Of a stretch of 64,000 nt of DNA, positions 55,825-64,000 are shown in pieces; within the stretch, counting starts at the first letter, position 1, and each line of letters opens with the position of its first letter. A model generated the notes under the pieces. It had not been told where the DNA came from, did not search any database, and saw only the letters and a program-made list of their open reading frames with translations. The stretch lies in NCBI GenBank assembly GCA_017643025.1, contig JAEPOG010000003.1, positions 124,001-188,000 on the forward strand. Reading direction: 5' to 3'. The position numbers and the translations under genes are program-made. The stretch is from Rhizobiaceae bacterium (lineage in GTDB: Bacteria > Pseudomonadota > Alphaproteobacteria > Rhizobiales > Rhizobiaceae).

Positions 55825-56469
55825 ATGAACGATCGAACCTGCATCGTGACGCGGCAGACGCTGGAGCCGGACTTGCTCCTGCGCTTCGTCGCGGGTCCCG
55901 ACGGTTCGGTGGTTCCGGACATCAAGCGTCGCCTTCCCGGGCGCGGCTGCTGGGTCACCGCTGACCGCGATCACGTCGACCGCGCCGCGGGCAAGAACCA
56001 CTTCGCCCGGGCGCTGAAGGCCGGCGTCACCGTTTCGCCGGGGCTGGGCCAGCTGGTCGATGATCTTCTGGTCGCCGCCGCTCTCGGCGCCCTCGGCCTT
56101 GCCCGCAAGGCCGGCGCTGTGGCACTTGGCGCGGCGAAGGTGGACAGCGCGGTTCGCACCGGCAAGTCCGCCGCGGTTCTCCATGCAAGGGAGGCATCGG
56201 ATGACGGCGTGCGCAAGCTTGCGCAGGCGCGCCATGCGACGGCCGAGGCCGGGGGCCCCGACATCCCGGCGTTCAAACTCTTTTCGGAGGCCGAATTGGG
56301 TTTGGCATTGGGGGCAACAAATGTGATACATGCTGCCGTGCTCGCTACCGAGGCGGGCAGGGCGGCGCTTAAGCGCGTGGCAGCGCTCGACCGTTACAGG
56401 GCTGGAATACAGCCCTCATCGATCGCACCCGAGCTTGAAGACAAGGCGCCTGCAAAGGATATGGAATGA
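55825..56469 (+). CDS. ylxR: YlxR-family RNA-binding protein with L7Ae-like domain
   Basis: About 214 residues. The N-terminal 80 residues are a YlxR domain ([44 protein letters not shown]); the rest resembles the ribosomal L7Ae fold ([42 protein letters not shown]), a fusion usual in alphaproteobacteria. ATG 55825 is chosen; TTG 55816 and GTG 55819 are in frame. It overlaps infB by four bases (ATGA). Confidence 0.9.
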   Translation: MNDRTCIVTRQTLEPDLLLRFVAGPDGSVVPDIKRRLPGRGCWVTADRDHVDRAAGKNHFARALKAGVTVSPGLGQLVDDLLVAAALGALGLARKAGAVALGAAKVDSAVRTGKSAAVLHAREASDDGVRKLAQARHATAEAGGPDIPAFKLFSEAELGLALGATNVIHAAVLATEAGRAALKRVAALDRYRAGIQPSSIAPELEDKAPAKDME

Positions 56470-59009
56470 GCGATACGAATTCGAGTGATGACAAGACCCT
56501 CAGCGTCAGCCCCAAGAAGACGCTGACCCTGAAGCGCCCCAGCGTCGAGCAGGGAACCGTGCGGCAGAGCTTCTCGCATGGCCGCACGAAGTCTGTCGTC
56601 GTCGAAACGAAGAAGCGGAAGTTCTCACGTCCGGACGAGAAGTCCGAGGCGGCGACGGTGTTCAAGCCGAAGCCCTCTGCGCAGCCCGCGGCTCCGCAAG
56701 CCTCCGAACCCGCCGCGAAAGCGCCGGCGCCGGCCGTCGATCGCTCGGGCATGGTTCTCAACGAACTCTCCAACGAGGAGATGGAAGCTCGCCGCCGGGC
56801 TCTCGAGGGCGCCAAGGTTCGCGAGGTCGAGGACCGCAAGCGCGCCGCAGAGGACGCCAAGCGCCGCGCCGCCGACGAGGAACGCCGCGCCCGCGAGCGT
56901 GCCGAGTCTGCCCGCCGGCAGGCTGAGGAGGAGGCCCGGCTGCAGGCCGAGGCCGAGTCCCGCCGCCGCGCCGAGGAAGAAGCTCGCCGCCGCACGCCCG
57001 AGCCGGAAGTCGTCGAGGAGGATGATGAAGGTTCGCGCGGTGCTGCCAAGCGCGGCAGCGCGGCACGTCCGGAAACGCCGGCACATCGGCCCGCGCGGCC
57101 GAAGACAGACGACAACCGCCGCCGCGGCAAGCTGACCCTCAACTCGGCGCTTTCGGCCGACGAGGGCGGACGCGGCCGTTCGCTGTCGGCCATGCGTCGC
57201 CGCCAGGAGAAGTTCAAGCGTGCCCAGCATCAGGAGCCGCGGGAAAAGATCGCCCGCGAGGTAACGCTTCCCGAAACGATCACGATCCAGGAACTCGCCA
57301 ACCGCATGGCCGAGCGCGCGGTCGATATCGTCAAGTACTTCATGAAAGAAGGGCAGATGATGAAGCCCGGCGACGTTATCGATGCCGATACAGCCGAGCT
57401 CGTGGCTGGAGAATTCGGCCACACGGTCAAGCGTGTCTCCGAATCTGACGTCGAGCAGGGCTTCTTCGACATCGAGGACAAGGCCGAAGACCTGAAGCCG
57501 CGCCCGCCGGTCGTCACCATCATGGGCCATGTCGACCACGGCAAGACGTCGCTGCTCGATGCGATCCGCAACGCGAATGTCGTGTCCGGCGAGGCGGGCG
57601 GCATCACGCAGCATATCGGCGCCTACCAGGTCGAGAAGAACGGCCAGAAGATCACCTTCATCGATACGCCCGGCCACGCCGCGTTTACCGCGATGCGCGC
57701 CCGCGGCGCGCAGTCCACCGACATCGCCATTCTGGTGGTGGCTGCGGATGACGCGGTGATGCCGCAGACGATCGAGTCCATCAACCACGCCAAGGCGGCC
57801 GGCGTGCCGCTGATCGTGGCGATCAACAAGATCGACAAGCCCGACGCCAATCCGCAGAAGGTGCGCACCGATCTCCTCCAGCACGAGGTGTTTGTGGAGT
57901 CGATGGGCGGCGACGTGCAGGAGGTCGAGGTTTCGGCGATCAAGGGAACCAACCTCGACGGTCTGCTCGAAGCGATCCTGCTGCAGGCTGAACTGCTCGA
58001 ACTGAAAGCCAATCCGGACCGCACCGCCGAGGGCGTCGTTATCGAAGCCAAGCTCGACAAGGGCCGGGGCTCCGTCGCTACTGTACTCGTTCAGGCAGGT
58101 ACGCTCGAGCCGGGCGACATCATCGTTGCCGGCAACGAGTGGGGCCGCGTGCGTGCGCTGGTTGCCGACACCGGCGATCAGGTCAAGCAGGCGACGCCGT
58201 CCATGCCGGTCGAAATTCTCGGCCTGCAGGGCACGCCGCAGGCCGGCGACCGGTTCGCGGTGGTCGAGAACGAGGCCAAGGCACGCGAGATTTCCGAGTA
58301 CCGCCAGCGCATCGCGCGCGAGAAGTCGGTGGCGCGCCAGGCGGGCCAGCGCGGCTCGCTCGAGCAGATGATGACCCAGCTGCAGACCTCCGGCGTCAAG
58401 GAGTTCCCGCTGCTCATCAAGGGCGACGTGCAGGGTTCGATCGAGGCCATCGTTGCCGCACTCGACAAGCTTGGCACCGACGAGGTTCGGGCACGCATCG
58501 TCCATTCGGGCGCCGGCGCTATCACCGAAAGCGACATCTCGCTGGCCGAGACGTCGGAAGCGGCGATCATCGGCTTCAACGTCCGCGCCAACCGTCAGGC
58601 CCGCGATGCCGCCGAGCAGGCGGGCATCGAGATCCGCTACTACAACATCATCTACGACCTGGTGGACGACATCAAAGCAGCGATGTCCGGCCTGCTGTCG
58701 CCCGAGCGGCGCGAGACCTTCCTGGGTAATGCCGAAATCCTGGAGGTGTTCAACATCACCAAGGTCGGCAAGGTCGCTGGTTGCCGCGTCACAGAGGGCA
58801 AGGTGGAGCGCGGCGCGGGCGTTCGCCTGATCCGCGACAACGTGGTCATCCACGAAGGCACGCTGAAGACTCTCAAGCGCTTCAAGGACGAGGTTGCCGA
58901 GGTTCCGGCCGGTCAGGAATGCGGCATGGCCTTCGCCAATTACGAAGACATTCGCCAGGGCGATGTCATCGAGGCCTACCGCGTCGAGATGGTGACGCGC
59001 ACGCTCTAG
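56466..59009 (+). CDS. infB: Translation initiation factor IF-2
   Basis: An 847-residue GTPase that brings initiator tRNA to the 30S subunit. A long, highly charged Arg/Glu/Ala-rich N-terminal region (residues 130-190 probable coiled coil) leads to the GTPase domain: [15 protein letters not shown] (about 353-367), [27 protein letters not shown]. The C-terminal domains II to IV are intact, ending [15 protein letters not shown]. It overlaps the ylxR stop. Confidence 0.97.
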   Translation: MSDTNSSDDKTLSVSPKKTLTLKRPSVEQGTVRQSFSHGRTKSVVVETKKRKFSRPDEKSEAATVFKPKPSAQPAAPQASEPAAKAPAPAVDRSGMVLNELSNEEMEARRRALEGAKVREVEDRKRAAEDAKRRAADEERRARERAESARRQAEEEARLQAEAESRRRAEEEARRRTPEPEVVEEDDEGSRGAAKRGSAARPETPAHRPARPKTDDNRRRGKLTLNSALSADEGGRGRSLSAMRRRQEKFKRAQHQEPREKIAREVTLPETITIQELANRMAERAVDIVKYFMKEGQMMKPGDVIDADTAELVAGEFGHTVKRVSESDVEQGFFDIEDKAEDLKPRPPVVTIMGHVDHGKTSLLDAIRNANVVSGEAGGITQHIGAYQVEKNGQKITFIDTPGHAAFTAMRARGAQSTDIAILVVAADDAVMPQTIESINHAKAAGVPLIVAINKIDKPDANPQKVRTDLLQHEVFVESMGGDVQEVEVSAIKGTNLDGLLEAILLQAELLELKANPDRTAEGVVIEAKLDKGRGSVATVLVQAGTLEPGDIIVAGNEWGRVRALVADTGDQVKQATPSMPVEILGLQGTPQAGDRFAVVENEAKAREISEYRQRIAREKSVARQAGQRGSLEQMMTQLQTSGVKEFPLLIKGDVQGSIEAIVAALDKLGTDEVRARIVHSGAGAITESDISLAETSEAAIIGFNVRANRQARDAAEQAGIEIRYYNIIYDLVDDIKAAMSGLLSPERRETFLGNAEILEVFNITKVGKVAGCRVTEGKVERGAGVRLIRDNVVIHEGTLKTLKRFKDEVAEVPAGQECGMAFANYEDIRQGDVIEAYRVEMVTRTL

Positions 59010-59022
59010 GGGCGACAACGAT

Positions 59023-59046
59023 CGGCCCGGTGAGCGCACCGGGCCG
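59023..59046 (+). terminator. Hairpin after infB
   Basis: Perfect 9-base-pair stem CGGCCCGGT/ACCGGGCCG with GAGCGC loop, 14 bases after the infB stop. No U-run follows, so it may be a processing or stability element inside the operon rather than a full terminator. Confidence 0.4.
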
Positions 59047-59070
59047 CCAACGCATTCGATAGTTTGAACA

Positions 59071-59097
59071 TGCATGACGGTTCGATCCCGTCATGCA
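59071..59097 (+). promoter_or_regulatory. Hairpin just upstream of the rbfA ribosome site
   Basis: Perfect 10-base-pair stem TGCATGACGG/CCGTCATGCA with a 7-base TTCGATC loop, ending 8 bases before the AGGA of rbfA. It could modulate rbfA translation or protect the mRNA. Its loop mimics a tRNA T-arm but no tRNA surrounds it. Confidence 0.45.
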
Positions 59098-59117
59098 CGA
59101 TTTCAGGATTTGCAGCC

Positions 59118-59519
59118 GTGTCGAGATTTTCATCTTCCGGCCCCTCGCAGCGCCAGTTGCGCGTTGGCGAGCAGGTGCGTCACGCCATTTCCGCCGTGCT
59201 CCAGCGCGGCGAGGTGCGCGACGACCTGATCGAGGGCACCGTCATTTCCGTCTCCGAGGTGCGCATGTCGCCGGACCTCAAGATTGCGACTGCTTTCGTC
59301 GCGCCGCTCGCGGCTGCCGACGACGATGCGGTTGTGGAGGCGCTGAACCGCAACGCGAAGTTCGTACGCGGCCGGGTCACGCCGGAATTGCGGCAGATGA
59401 AGTTCATGCCCGAGATCAGGTTCAGGCTCGATACGAGCTTCGACAACATGGCCAAGATCGACGAACTGCTGCGCTCGCCCGAGGTGGCGCGCGACCTGGA
59501 CGACGAGGACAAGGACTAG
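59118..59519 (+). CDS. rbfA: Ribosome-binding factor A
   Basis: A 133-residue KH-fold protein needed for 30S maturation, especially in the cold. [26 protein letters not shown] and [21 protein letters not shown], then [32 protein letters not shown] are diagnostic. I start at GTG 59118 ([11 protein letters not shown]) with AGGA 9 bases upstream; an ATG at 59064 would put the hairpin inside the gene. Confidence 0.92.
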   Translation: MSRFSSSGPSQRQLRVGEQVRHAISAVLQRGEVRDDLIEGTVISVSEVRMSPDLKIATAFVAPLAAADDDAVVEALNRNAKFVRGRVTPELRQMKFMPEIRFRLDTSFDNMAKIDELLRSPEVARDLDDEDKD

Positions 59520-60481
59520 TGCCCCGCAATCGCAAGAGGAAGGGCCGGCCTGTCTCCGGCTGGGTCGTGTTCGACAAGCCGGTCGGCATGGGATCGACCG
59601 AGGCCGTCTCTAAGATCAAGTGGCTGTTCAATGCAGAGAAGGCCGGCCACGCCGGCACGCTCGACCCGCTGGCGTCCGGCATGCTGCCGATAGCGCTCGG
59701 CGACGCCACCAAGACCGTTCCCTACGTGATGGATGGCGCCAAGGTCTACCGCTTCACCATCTGCTGGGGCGAGGAGCGCTCGACCGACGACCGCGAGGGC
59801 GAGGCGACGAGGACCTCGGGCCAGCGCCCGTCGGAAGCTGATATCCGCGCCCTGCTGCCACAGTTCACCGGCGTGATCATGCAGACCCCGCCGCAATTCT
59901 CGGCGATCAAGATTTCCGGCGAACGCGCCTACGATCTGGCGCGCGAGGGCGAGGAACTCGACATCCCGGCGCGGGAAGTCGAGATCGGAAGCCTCGGCAT
60001 CGTGGAGATGCCGGACGCGGACCACACGGTGTTCGAGATCGAATGCGGCAAGGGTACTTACGTGCGCTCCATCGCGCGCGACATGGGCCGCGAACTTGGC
60101 TGCTTCGGCCATATCGCCGAACTGCGCCGCACCGAGGTCGATCCCTTCACACCGGAGCAGCTGCTGACACTCGATGCGCTCGAAGCCGCCGCGCCCGAGC
60201 GCGAGCGGGATGGCGACAAGCTTCTTCCCCCGCCGCCCGACAGCTTCGGGGCACTCGACGCGCTGTTGCTGGATACGGGTGCCGCCCTTTCCTTCCTGCC
60301 GCAAATCGTGCTGTCCGACGACGCCGCCCGCAAGGTGCGCCTCGGCAACGCCGCAATCGTGCGCGGCGCCGGCGCGCCAATCGAAGCAGACGATGCCTGC
60401 GCGCTGGCCCGCGGCCGCCTCGTAGCCATCGGGGCGGTGGAAGCGGGCATGTTCCACCCACGGCGCGTGTTCCGCGACTGA
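59519..60481 (+). CDS. truB: tRNA pseudouridine(55) synthase
   Basis: A 320-residue enzyme making psi55 in the T-loop of tRNAs. [21 protein letters not shown], the catalytic Asp49 in [38 protein letters not shown] and [19 protein letters not shown] are TruB motifs. The GTG start overlaps the rbfA TAG by one base. An open frame extends far upstream inside rbfA but is not used. Confidence 0.94.
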   Translation: MPRNRKRKGRPVSGWVVFDKPVGMGSTEAVSKIKWLFNAEKAGHAGTLDPLASGMLPIALGDATKTVPYVMDGAKVYRFTICWGEERSTDDREGEATRTSGQRPSEADIRALLPQFTGVIMQTPPQFSAIKISGERAYDLAREGEELDIPAREVEIGSLGIVEMPDADHTVFEIECGKGTYVRSIARDMGRELGCFGHIAELRRTEVDPFTPEQLLTLDALEAAAPERERDGDKLLPPPPDSFGALDALLLDTGAALSFLPQIVLSDDAARKVRLGNAAIVRGAGAPIEADDACALARGRLVAIGAVEAGMFHPRRVFRD

Positions 60482-60526
60482 CAGTTAGGGCTTGCGGCAT
60501 CTGGCCGATTTGCGCACTTTCCGCGC

Positions 60527-61600
60527 ATGGCCAAGAAACCCGCACTGGTCCACCACCGCCGCTCCCCCGTGGGCGCGCCTCCGGGCCTGCTCGTGCCCGA
60601 CGAGCACGCGTCGCCCACGACGATGCGCATGACGGTGATAGACGACGACAAGGCGGTCGAAGTGCCTGACGTCGGGATCGAAGACGTGCGCAAGGCTGTC
60701 AAATCCGGCAAGCGGCTTTGGGTCGATGTCATCGGCCTCGCTGATCTCGAGCTGATCGCTGCAATCGGCGAGCTGTTCGAGATGGATCCTCTGGCGATCG
60801 AGGATGTCGCCAATACCGACCAGCGTCCCAAAGTTGATGTCTATGACGGGCACCCGCTGATCGTCGTGCACATGTTCGACGGCAAGAGCGTTACCTCCAA
60901 GGAGCAGTTCGCCATCGTCTTCGACAAGACGCATGTGGTGACCTTCCAGGAGCGGCCCGGCGATTGCCTCGAACCGGTTCGCAAGCGGCTGGAAGCGCCG
61001 ACCGGGCGCATCCGCAAGCGGGGTGCGCCCTATCTCGTTTATGCGATCCTCGACACGATCCTGGACGCCTACTTCCCTCTGCTGGAGGCAATCGGCGAGG
61101 AGCTTGAGGATCTGGAAGACCGCATCACCTTCGATCCCCGCCCGAACGACGTGACAGACCTGCATGCCATCAAGCGCCAGCTCCTGACGGTAAAGCGGGC
61201 GCTTTGGCCGTCTCGCGAGATGCTTTCGGCGCTCTCGCGTGAGGAGCTCGGTCTGATCCCACGCGATATCAGCCAGTACTTGCGCGATACCTACGATCAT
61301 TCGGTTCAGCTGATCGACGTGACCGAAACCTACCGCGAACTCGCGACCGGCCTGCTGGATCTCTATCTGTCGAGCGTCTCGACCAAGATGAACGAGGTGA
61401 TGAAGGTGCTGACCATCATCTCGACCATCTTCATCCCGCTGGGTTTTCTGGCCGGCATATGGGGCATGAATTTCGACCCTGGCCGGGCCGGAAACATGCC
61501 GGAGCTCGATCTTCCCTATGCCTATCCGATGGCGCTGGGGCTGATGGCCGTCATCGCCATCGGGTTGCTGATCGTCTTCCGCCTGAAACGCTGGCTGTAG
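60527..61600 (+). CDS. corA: CorA-type magnesium/cobalt transporter
   Basis: A 357-residue divalent-cation channel. A long cytoplasmic N-terminal domain (VDVIGLADLELIAAIGELFEMDPLAIEDVANTDQRPKVDVYDGH) and a stalk helix precede two C-terminal membrane helices; the GMN selectivity motif is in FLAGIWGMNFDP. The second helix is MALGLMAVIAIGLLIVF and the tail is basic (RLKRWL). It separates truB from rpsO, which are usually closer together. Confidence 0.93.
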   Translation: MAKKPALVHHRRSPVGAPPGLLVPDEHASPTTMRMTVIDDDKAVEVPDVGIEDVRKAVKSGKRLWVDVIGLADLELIAAIGELFEMDPLAIEDVANTDQRPKVDVYDGHPLIVVHMFDGKSVTSKEQFAIVFDKTHVVTFQERPGDCLEPVRKRLEAPTGRIRKRGAPYLVYAILDTILDAYFPLLEAIGEELEDLEDRITFDPRPNDVTDLHAIKRQLLTVKRALWPSREMLSALSREELGLIPRDISQYLRDTYDHSVQLIDVTETYRELATGLLDLYLSSVSTKMNEVMKVLTIISTIFIPLGFLAGIWGMNFDPGRAGNMPELDLPYAYPMALGLMAVIAIGLLIVFRLKRWL

Positions 61601-61751
61601 ACGGGTCCGAACTCGATTAGCGCTGGCAATTGCAGCTGATCTCGACTATATGCGCCGCAGCGCAGCGCTTTGACGCTGCCTTGATGGCCCCCGCTGGACG
61701 ACATCCCGGCCGTGGGCGTCCCCTTTTCCTCCCATTCAGAAAGGAAATCCG

Positions 61752-62021
61752 ATGTCGATAACCGCAGAGCGGAAGCAGGAACTTTTGAACGAATTCGCAA
61801 CCGCCAAGGGCGACACCGGTTCGCCCGAGGTACAGGTTGCCATTCTTTCGGAGCGCATTACCAACCTTACCGAACACTTCAAGGGCCACAAAAAGGACAA
61901 TCACTCCCGCCGTGGTCTGCTGAAGCTGGTCTCACAGCGCCGTCGCCTTCTGGACTATCTCAAGTCCAAGGACGAAGGCCGCTACCAGACGCTGATCGGC
62001 AAGCTCGGTATTCGCCGCTAA
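61752..62021 (+). CDS. rpsO: 30S ribosomal protein S15
   Basis: An 89-residue protein, the standard length. [52 protein letters not shown] is the S15 core that binds 16S rRNA. AGAAAGGAAA lies 6 bases before the ATG. S15 usually controls its own translation; such a leader structure cannot be confirmed here by eye. Confidence 0.97.
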   Translation: MSITAERKQELLNEFATAKGDTGSPEVQVAILSERITNLTEHFKGHKKDNHSRRGLLKLVSQRRRLLDYLKSKDEGRYQTLIGKLGIRR

Positions 62022-62371
62022 CTAGCCATGATGGCGGGCGGCATCGCCGCTCGCCATCGCGGCAAACCGGCCGCTTCTCGCGGCCACCCCAGCGCCACCG
62101 AGACATATTGGACCGGCGGTGCGATCCCAGGACCGGGTCATGGGGCAGGATTGCAGGCAGCTCCGCGCGTATCGCGCGGCAATGGAGCTTCCCGTTGTCT
62201 TGCCCGTGGCTCGTTCCGGACCTCCGGCTCCGCGCGTGCGGCGCCCGGCAGGTTCGATGATAACGGCGACGCCGTAATGCGCGGAATGGTCCGCGATGGC
62301 GACACCGTGAACGAAGCAGGGGAAGTCCGATGTGCCCGACCGGCGCATGCTTCCCCCATTGAGGACAAGGT
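62022..62371 (+). other. rpsO-pnp intergenic region with hairpins
   Basis: 350 bases without a supportable gene. A strong imperfect hairpin at 62030-62058 (GATGGCG/CGCCATC plus GCGGC/GCCGC) follows rpsO by 8 bases, and CCGCGCG-TAT-CGCGCGG lies at 62163-62179. In many bacteria this interval holds the rpsO terminator, the pnp promoter and an RNase III-cleaved hairpin for pnp autoregulation. No clear promoter could be picked by eye. Confidence 0.5.
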
Positions 62372-64000
62372 ATGTTCAAGCATCACAAAGTTGAAATGGA
62401 GTGGGGCGGACGTCCGCTCACTCTCGAAACCGGCAAGATCGCACGTCAGGCTGACGGCGCTGTGCTTGCCACCTACGGCGAGACCGTGGTTCTCGCCACC
62501 GTCGTGTCGGAAAAGCAGCCGAAGCCCGGCTTCGATTTCTTTCCGCTGACCGTCAATTACCAGGAAAAGACCTTCGCAGCCGGCAAGATTCCCGGCGGCT
62601 TCTTCAAGCGCGAAGGCCGGCCGAGCGAGAAGGAAACGCTTACCTCGCGCCTGATCGACCGCCCGATCCGTCCGCTTTTCGCCGATGGCTACAAGAACGA
62701 CACCCAGGTGGTTCTTACCGTGCTCCAGCACGATCTGGAGAACGACCCGGACGTGCTTGCGATGGTCGCGGCTTCCGCCGCGCTGACCCTTTCGGGCGTG
62801 CCCTTCATGGGTCCGATCGGCGCCGCGCGCGTTGGCTACATCGCTGGTGAGTATGTGCTCAATCCGCATATCGACGAGATGCCGGAATCGAAGCTCGATC
62901 TGGTCGTTGCCGGTACCGGCGACGCCGTGATGATGGTTGAGTCCGAAGCGCATGAGCTCTCCGAGGAAGTCATGCTCGGCGCGGTGACATTTGGCCACAA
63001 GGCGTTCCAGCCGGTGATCGACGCGATCATCAAGCTGGCCGAAGCCGCCGCCAAGGAGCCGCGCGAGCACGAGCCGGCGGACCTGTCGGAGCTCGAGGGC
63101 GAGATGCTGAAGCTCGTCGAGGGCGAGCTGCGCGAAGCCTACAAGATCACCGACAAGCAGCAGCGCTACGCCGCCGTTGACGCGGTGAAGGCCAAGGTGA
63201 AGGAAGCCTTCACGCCGGCCGAGGGCGAAGAAGCGAAATGGACCGGCGAGCAGGTCGGTTCGGTGTTCAAGGAACTGCAGGCGAAGATCGTCCGCTGGAA
63301 CATCCTCGACACCGGCAGCCGCATCGACGGCCGCGACCTGAAGACCGTTCGTCCGATCGTGTCGGAAGTCGGCGTTCTGCCGCGCACTCACGGCTCGGCC
63401 GTGTTCACCCGCGGCGAGACGCAGGCGGTGGTTGTCGCCACGCTGGGTACCGGCGAGGACGAGCAGTTCGTGGATGCCCTCACCGGCACCTACAAAGAGA
63501 CCTTCATGCTGCACTACAATTTCCCGCCCTATTCGGTGGGTGAGACGGGCCGCATGGGTTCTCCGGGACGCCGCGAGATCGGCCACGGCAAGCTTGCCTG
63601 GCGGGCCATCCACCCGATGCTGCCGGCCGCCGAGCAGTTCCCCTACACGCTGCGCGTGGTGTCCGAGATCACCGAATCCAACGGCTCATCGTCGATGGCG
63701 ACGGTCTGCGGCACCTCGCTGGCCCTGATGGACGCAGGCGTTCCGCTGGCCAAGCCGGTGGCGGGCATCGCCATGGGCCTGATCAAGGAAGGCGAGCGCT
63801 TCGCGGTTCTCTCCGACATTCTCGGTGACGAGGACCACCTCGGCGACATGGACTTCAAGGTCGCCGGCACCGTGGACGGCATCACCTCGCTCCAGATGGA
63901 CATCAAGATTTCCGGCATCACCGAGGAGATCATGAAGGTCGCTCTGGATCAGGCGAAGGGCGGCCGCGCTCACATCCTGAGCGAGATGGCCAAGGCAATC
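62372..64000 (+). CDS. pnp: Polyribonucleotide nucleotidyltransferase (PNPase), N-terminal part
   Basis: The first 543 codons of PNPase, the phosphorolytic 3'-5' exoribonuclease of the RNA degradosome; the C-terminal KH and S1 domains lie beyond the right edge. [97 protein letters not shown] and [19 protein letters not shown] are the two RNase PH-like halves. ATG 62372 has GAGGAC upstream. Confidence 0.97.
   Translation, partial: MFKHHKVEMEWGGRPLTLETGKIARQADGAVLATYGETVVLATVVSEKQPKPGFDFFPLTVNYQEKTFAAGKIPGGFFKREGRPSEKETLTSRLIDRPIRPLFADGYKNDTQVVLTVLQHDLENDPDVLAMVAASAALTLSGVPFMGPIGAARVGYIAGEYVLNPHIDEMPESKLDLVVAGTGDAVMMVESEAHELSEEVMLGAVTFGHKAFQPVIDAIIKLAEAAAKEPREHEPADLSELEGEMLKLVEGELREAYKITDKQQRYAAVDAVKAKVKEAFTPAEGEEAKWTGEQVGSVFKELQAKIVRWNILDTGSRIDGRDLKTVRPIVSEVGVLPRTHGSAVFTRGETQAVVVATLGTGEDEQFVDALTGTYKETFMLHYNFPPYSVGETGRMGSPGRREIGHGKLAWRAIHPMLPAAEQFPYTLRVVSEITESNGSSSMATVCGTSLALMDAGVPLAKPVAGIAMGLIKEGERFAVLSDILGDEDHLGDMDFKVAGTVDGITSLQMDIKISGITEEIMKVALDQAKGGRAHILSEMAKAI

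Noticed and set aside
54010..59075. Long minus-strand frames opposite nusA-ylxR (773 codons) and infB (816 codons)
   Set aside because: Shadow frames of well-identified plus-strand genes; no start signals and no recognisable domains.
59079..59089. GGTTCGATCCC, which looks like a tRNA T-loop
   Set aside because: It is the loop and inner arm of a simple hairpin. There is no acceptor, D or anticodon arm upstream.

Overview
The window is high-GC alphaproteobacterial chromosome and reads like a Rhizobiales genome, most likely Phyllobacteriaceae (Mesorhizobium-like). The evidence is the gene order in the right half: tsaB-rimI-plsC-miaB-phoH-ybeY-corC-lnt-praR/phrR-metK-trmB, then rimP-nusA-ylxR-infB-rbfA-truB, rpsO, pnp. 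TAXI-TRAP genes, a DUF1127 protein and an ECF41 sigma module also fit. The family-level name is inference; no rRNA or tRNA gene was seen.

Left third (1-19 kb): mixed metabolic and regulatory genes. From the left edge: a partial DNA-alkylation-repair gene, an ArsR/SRPBCC pair (TAATG overlap), dut, and a compact plus-strand run of an isocitrate-lyase-like protein, a Cys/Thr proline-racemase-fold enzyme (probable trans-3-hydroxyproline dehydratase), cysK and a MOSC protein. Next is a complete TAXI-TRAP transporter with its DUF1850 partner, then a DUF892 stress protein, an ArsR-like regulator divergent from a DUF1127 protein, and small enzymes. A three-gene ECF41 operon (sigma factor, CGSC carboxymuconolactone-decarboxylase-like protein, membrane protein) has a textbook TGTCACA-N16-CGTC promoter. 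A membrane-anchored LytTR regulator, a DUF2306 protein, an SMR-like protein and an Fsr-type exporter follow.

Middle (19-37 kb): the cyanide-insensitive bd oxidase operon cioA-cioB is split by a DUF559 endonuclease gene. That gene sits between two nearly identical inverted repeats, each made of two GAA-loop hairpins. Related copies occur near lepA, before the 31.7 kb gene and probably around 34-35 kb. After an aminotransferase/LysR pair, a diguanylate cyclase, a DUF422 carotenoid-type protein with an SRPBCC partner, a ComEC-like MBL hydrolase and lepA, there is an isolated AT-rich gene (31692-34160). It encodes an HsdR-N-like PD-(D/E)XK domain fused to a P-loop NTPase. It is flanked by repeat-rich noncoding DNA and is the best candidate here for an undescribed, possibly anti-phage, system. 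A small Cys-rich secreted protein and a lone HyuA-like ATPase follow.

Right part (37-64 kb): glcB, then the conserved translation, tRNA-modification and envelope block. The usual order is interrupted by an AraC regulator and a beta-barrel outer-membrane protein between trmB and rimP, and by corA between truB and rpsO. A promoter followed by a terminator-like hairpin precedes rimP and suggests attenuation of the nusA-infB operon. The window ends inside pnp.
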